A stretch of DNA of 64,000 nucleotides from LMUY01 sp964245075 (lineage in GTDB: Bacteria; Pseudomonadota; Alphaproteobacteria; Acetobacterales; Acetobacteraceae). This document shows, one piece after another, positions 60,322-64,000 of the stretch. The first letter of the stretch is position 1. Every line of letters starts with the position of its first letter. The stretch is taken from contig CAXTLC010000008.1 in assembly GCA_964245075.1 (NCBI GenBank), forward strand, positions 1 to 64,000, read 5' to 3'. Below the pieces are notes generated by a model. The model was not told the origin of the DNA. It ran no database searches and saw only the letters and a program-made list of their open reading frames with translations. A program made the position numbers and the translations under genes.

Positions 60322-61575
60322 ATGCGGACGCTGCCGTCGCGCCCGGCGCGGCGGGTTCCTCGCACGGTGCAGATCGGAGTGGTTGTGGCCGGCGCTGGCC
60401 TGCTCGCGGCCTGGCTGCTGCTCGGGAGCTTGCTGACCAAGAGCGAGCCGCCGCCCCCGCCGCCCCCCGCCAGCTCGAACAGCTTCAAGCCCACCGCGGA
60501 GCAGTGGGCCGGGTTCAAGACGGCCGCCGTGCAGAGCCTGCCGTTCTCCGCCTCGCAAACCACGGACGGCAAGATCGCCATCGATGATGACCTCACCACG
60601 GCGGTTTACTCGCCCTACTCCGGCCGGGTGACCAAGCTGTTCGCCAAGGCGGGAGACGCCGTGAAGGCGGGCCAGCCGCTGTTCGCCATGCAGGCGAGCG
60701 AGTTCGTGCAGGGCGCCAACGACCTGGTGAGCGCGCTGTCGGCCGACCAGACCACCAAGGCCCAGCTCGCCCTGGCCACGACCACGGAGAAGCGGCAGCA
60801 CGACCTGTACCTGGCGCAGGGTGGCGCGTTGAAGGACTGGCAGCAGAGCCAGAGCGACTTGGCCGCCGCCCACGGCTCCTTCAACAGCGCCGAGGTGGCG
60901 CTCGGCGCCGTGCGCAACCGGCTCCGCATCCTCGGCAAATCGGATGCGGAACTGGCCAAGATGGAGACGTCGGCAGACCCGACGCGGTTCAGCCCGGAGA
61001 CGGTGGTGCCCGCGCCGATCGCGGGCACCGTCCTGCAACGGCAGGTGGGCGTCGGCCAGAACATCGTCACCTTGCTCAACGGCGGGTCCAACCCGGTGTT
61101 CACCGTCGGCGACACCTCCCGCGTCTGGCTGGTGGCCAATGCGCGCGAAACGGACGCGCCGCAGATCCACAACGGCGACACGGTGGAGGTGGCGGTGCTC
61201 GCCTTTCCGGGCCGCGTGTTCACGGCGCGCGTCACCTATGTGGGCGCCAGCATCGACCCCACCACTCACCGCCTGCCGATCCATGCCGAGATCCCCAACC
61301 CGGATGGCCTGCTGAGGCCGGAGATGTTCGCCACCTTCCGCATCATCACCGGGCAGGCGAAGGAGGCTCCGGCCGTGCCGGAAGCGGCCCTGGTGTACGA
61401 TGCCGACGGCACGCACGTCTGGCTGGTCGGTTCGGACAAGACCCTGGCCGTGCGCAAGGTGAAGACCGGCCGCACCGCGGGCGGGATGGTGGAAGTGCTG
61501 GACGGGCTGGCGGCCGGTGACGCCGTGGTCACCTCCGGGTCGGTGTTCATCGACCGCGCGGCGGAAGCGGACTGA
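60322..61575 (+). CDS. RND efflux adaptor (CzcB/CusB type)
   Basis: 417 residues. A basic start, one membrane anchor (VQIGVVVAGAGLLAAWLLLG, about 15-34), a proline-rich linker (PPPPPPPA), then barrel-sandwich (AVYSPYSGRVTKLFAKAGDAV), hairpin and beta-barrel (VFTVGDTSRVWLVANARETDA). ATG 60322 has AGGAG 6 nt upstream, which fixes the start over the in-frame ATG at 60283. It partners the heavy-metal-type RND pump that starts 3 nt after it. Metal or drug not shown; no Met-rich metal motif as in CusB. Confidence 0.88.
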   Translation: MRTLPSRPARRVPRTVQIGVVVAGAGLLAAWLLLGSLLTKSEPPPPPPPASSNSFKPTAEQWAGFKTAAVQSLPFSASQTTDGKIAIDDDLTTAVYSPYSGRVTKLFAKAGDAVKAGQPLFAMQASEFVQGANDLVSALSADQTTKAQLALATTTEKRQHDLYLAQGGALKDWQQSQSDLAAAHGSFNSAEVALGAVRNRLRILGKSDAELAKMETSADPTRFSPETVVPAPIAGTVLQRQVGVGQNIVTLLNGGSNPVFTVGDTSRVWLVANARETDAPQIHNGDTVEVAVLAFPGRVFTARVTYVGASIDPTTHRLPIHAEIPNPDGLLRPEMFATFRIITGQAKEAPAVPEAALVYDADGTHVWLVGSDKTLAVRKVKTGRTAGGMVEVLDGLAAGDAVVTSGSVFIDRAAEAD

Positions 61576-61578
61576 GCC

Positions 61579-64000
61579 ATGAACGCGGTCGTCGGCTTCG
61601 CGCTCAAGCAGCGTATCCTCGTCCTTGTCATGCTGCTGCTGGTGTTCGCCGGCGGCGTGGTCAGCTTCATCGAGTTGAACATCGAAGCCTACCCGGACCC
61701 GGTGCCGCCCCTGGTGGACATCGTGACCCAGAACAGCGGCCAGTCCGCCGAGGAGATCGAGCGCTACATCACGATCCCGATCGAGATCCAGATGGCGGGC
61801 ATCTCGCACGTGACCGCCATCCGCACCATCTCGCTGTTCGGCCTGTCGGACACCAAGGTCCAGTTCACCTACGACTTCACCTACGAGGAAGCCGAGCAGC
61901 GGGTGATCAACCGGCTGTCGCAGCTTTCCCCGCTGCCGAACGGCGCGCAGCCGCAGATCTCGCCCGAGAGCCCGGTCGGGGAGATCATGCGCTACCGGGT
62001 GACGGGTCCGCCCGGCTACTCGGTCACCGACCTGAAGACGATCGAGGACTGGATGCTGGAGCGCCGGTTCAAGGCGATTCCCGGCGTGGCCGACGTCAAC
62101 GGCTGGGGCGGCAAGACCAAGACCTTCGAGGTCGCCATCGACCAAGCCAAGCTGGTGCAGTACGGCTTGACGATGCCCCAGGTGCTCACGGCGCTGAACA
62201 ACGCCAACACCAATGTCGGCGGGCAGACCGTGCAGTTCTCCGACCAGTCGGCCGTGGTGCGCGGCCTGGGCCTGATCCACTCGCTCGACGACATACGCAA
62301 CACCATGCTCGCGGCCAACAACGGCTCGCCGGTGCTGGTTTCCGACGTCGCCGCCGTCCGCACCGGCTACCAGCCGCGCCTCGGCATCGCCGGGCAGGAC
62401 GACAGCGACGACATCGTGCAGGGCATCGTGCTGATGCGGCGCGGCGGAGAAAGCACGCCGACCATCAAGCGGGTCGAGGCGGAAATCACCCGCATCAACG
62501 CGACCGGCATCCTGCCGCCCGGCGTGCGCATCGAGCGGATCTATGACCGCTCGGACCTCATCGAGATCACGACCCACACCGTGCTGCACAACATGGCCGA
62601 AGGCATGGCCCTGATCTTCGTGCTGCAACTGCTGTTCCTGGGAAACCTGCGCAGCGCCGTCATCGTCGCCGCCACGATCCCGTTCGCGCTGGCCTTCGCC
62701 ATCGGGCTGCTGCTGCTGCGGGGCGAGTCGGCCAACCTGCTGTCGGTGGGCGCGATCGACTTCGGCCTGATCGTCGACGCCAGCGTCATCATGATGGAGA
62801 ACATCTTCCGCCGGCTCTCGCAGCCGCGGACCAAGCGGATCATGCGGTCCGCCCTGGACCGGTCGCGGGCGGGGACGGGCTTGGGCGGCAAGCTCGCCGT
62901 CATCGCCCAGGCTTCCGTCGAGGTGAGCCAGGGCATCTTCTTCTCGGCCGCCATCATCATCGCGGCCTTCGTGCCGCTGTTCACCATGAGCGGGATCGAG
63001 GGCCACATCTTCGGGCCGATGGCGAAGACCTACGCCTACGCCATCGCGGGCGGGCTGATCGCGACGTTCACGGTCACCCCGGCGCTGTCCGCCCTGCTGC
63101 TGCCTGACCAGGTCGAGGAGAAGGAGACGGTCGTCGTCCGCTTCCTGCACCGGATCTACGCCCCCGTCGTGCGCTTCACGCTGGCCAACCGGATCCTGTC
63201 GCTCGGGGTCATGACGCTGCTGCTCGCCTTTGCCGGCGTCGCGGTGAGCAGCCTCGGGCTCGAGTTCCTGCCCAAGCTGGAGGAAGGCAACCTCTGGATC
63301 CGGGCGACCATGCCGACCTCGATCTCGCTGGAAGCGGGAAGCCCCTACGTGGACGAGATGCGCCGGATGCTGAAGAGCTACCCGGAGGTGGTCACCGTCA
63401 TTTCCCAGCACGGCCGTCCGGATGACGGCACGGACGCGACCGGGTTCTTCAACGCGGAGTTCTTCGTGCCGCTGAAGCCGTTCGACACCTGGCCCGCCGG
63501 CGTGGACAAGGCCAAGCTCACCGCGGACATGACGGCCGCGCTCGAAGCGAAGTTCCCCGGCGTTGACTTCAACTTCTCCCAGTACATCGAGGACAACGTG
63601 GAGGAAGCCGCGTCCGGCGTGAAAGGCGAGAACTCGGTCAAGCTGTATGGCGGCGACCTCGACGTGCTGGAGCGCACCGCCAACAAGATGAAGGACGTGT
63701 TGGCCACGGTGCCGGGCATCACCGACCTCGCGGTGCTCAGCTCGCTCGGCCAGCCGACGGTGCGCATCGACGTGGACCGCGCCCGCGCCGCGCGCTACGG
63801 CCTGGCGCCCGGCGACGTGAACTCCACCGTGCAGGCGGCGATCGGCGGGCAGGCGGCAGGCAATCTCTACGAGGACGGCAGCGACCGCAATTTCCCCATC
63901 ATCGTGCGGCTGTCGGCCCAGTACCGGCAGGACCTCGACTCCATCCGCCGCATCATGATCGGCGCCACCAGCCCGAACGGCGGCGTGGTCCAGGTTCCGC
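61579..64000 (+). CDS. RND efflux pump of the heavy-metal type (CzcA/CusA), 5' part
   Basis: Starts at ATG 61579 and runs off the window after 807 codons (family about 1030-1050). N-terminal MNAVVGFALKQRILVLVMLL anchor, porter domain from LNIEAYPDPVPPLVDIVTQN, and the proton-relay helix GAIDFGLIVDASVIMMENIF (about 391-410). The DFG-IVD pattern marks the heavy-metal/CusA branch, but the following G-A of DGAV is A-S here. Coupled to the adaptor upstream. The rest, including the outer-membrane factor if any, lies beyond 64000. Confidence 0.9.
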   Translation, partial: MNAVVGFALKQRILVLVMLLLVFAGGVVSFIELNIEAYPDPVPPLVDIVTQNSGQSAEEIERYITIPIEIQMAGISHVTAIRTISLFGLSDTKVQFTYDFTYEEAEQRVINRLSQLSPLPNGAQPQISPESPVGEIMRYRVTGPPGYSVTDLKTIEDWMLERRFKAIPGVADVNGWGGKTKTFEVAIDQAKLVQYGLTMPQVLTALNNANTNVGGQTVQFSDQSAVVRGLGLIHSLDDIRNTMLAANNGSPVLVSDVAAVRTGYQPRLGIAGQDDSDDIVQGIVLMRRGGESTPTIKRVEAEITRINATGILPPGVRIERIYDRSDLIEITTHTVLHNMAEGMALIFVLQLLFLGNLRSAVIVAATIPFALAFAIGLLLLRGESANLLSVGAIDFGLIVDASVIMMENIFRRLSQPRTKRIMRSALDRSRAGTGLGGKLAVIAQASVEVSQGIFFSAAIIIAAFVPLFTMSGIEGHIFGPMAKTYAYAIAGGLIATFTVTPALSALLLPDQVEEKETVVVRFLHRIYAPVVRFTLANRILSLGVMTLLLAFAGVAVSSLGLEFLPKLEEGNLWIRATMPTSISLEAGSPYVDEMRRMLKSYPEVVTVISQHGRPDDGTDATGFFNAEFFVPLKPFDTWPAGVDKAKLTADMTAALEAKFPGVDFNFSQYIEDNVEEAASGVKGENSVKLYGGDLDVLERTANKMKDVLATVPGITDLAVLSSLGQPTVRIDVDRARAARYGLAPGDVNSTVQAAIGGQAAGNLYEDGSDRNFPIIVRLSAQYRQDLDSIRRIMIGATSPNGGVVQVP

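Overview
The window is 64 kb of GC-rich DNA with dense, often overlapping genes. It is most likely from an alphaproteobacterium near the Acetobacteraceae. Support comes from the run NDUFA12-type complex I factor / MlaD / DUF2155 protein, the OprB-type and BBP2-type porins, and the many Gfo/Idh/MocA and sugar ABC genes; no rRNA, tRNA or marker gene settles the genus. It is draft sequence: a 100-N gap at 3063-3162 is flanked by an identical 55-bp sequence, so the gap is almost certainly a contig overlap.

Layout. 1-476 is a broken IS256-type transposase, followed by about 0.7 kb of debris. 1154-11169 (minus strand) is a cyclitol/sugar operon: a LacI regulator fused to a dehydrogenase-like domain, inositol dehydrogenase (iolG), iolD, iolE, an ABC transporter (permease, ATPase, binding protein) and a LigC-like dehydrogenase. 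11718-14532 carries an HpaB-type flavin monooxygenase, a RidA protein and a LysR regulator. 14628-25160 is a second sugar locus: a SorC regulator opposite an FGGY kinase, a three-gene acetoin-dehydrogenase-like complex, a second sugar ABC transporter and an SDR.

25222-30126 holds a single-domain response regulator, secreted and membrane proteins and a rhodanese. 30143-33745 (minus) is a coupled four-gene operon (RNR-like TSCPD protein, RidA, GNAT, CinA-C). 33875-36032 is the NDUFA12/MlaD/DUF2155/OtsB run. 36318-37845 is the galactonate pair dgoK-dgoA. 37990-45493 is an unusual acyl-activation locus: a carrier protein, two AMP-forming ligases, a ketoreductase, an orphan solute-binding protein and a tandem alpha/beta-hydrolase with abnormal nucleophile elbows. 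45701 onward holds endonuclease III, an MdtABC-type RND pump with its outer-membrane factor, two porins and the start of a heavy-metal-type RND pump that runs off the end.

How it works together. The first half is a carbon-scavenging region. Two periplasmic sugar ABC systems each sit with their own regulator and dedicated catabolic enzymes. The regulator of the first seems to have gained an extra metabolite-binding domain from the enzyme family it controls. The second half is envelope-centred: lipid transport, porins and efflux. The least explained parts are the kinase/acetoin-dehydrogenase-like locus, the LacI-dehydrogenase fusion, the RNR-like pseudoenzyme operon and the carrier-protein/tandem-hydrolase locus.
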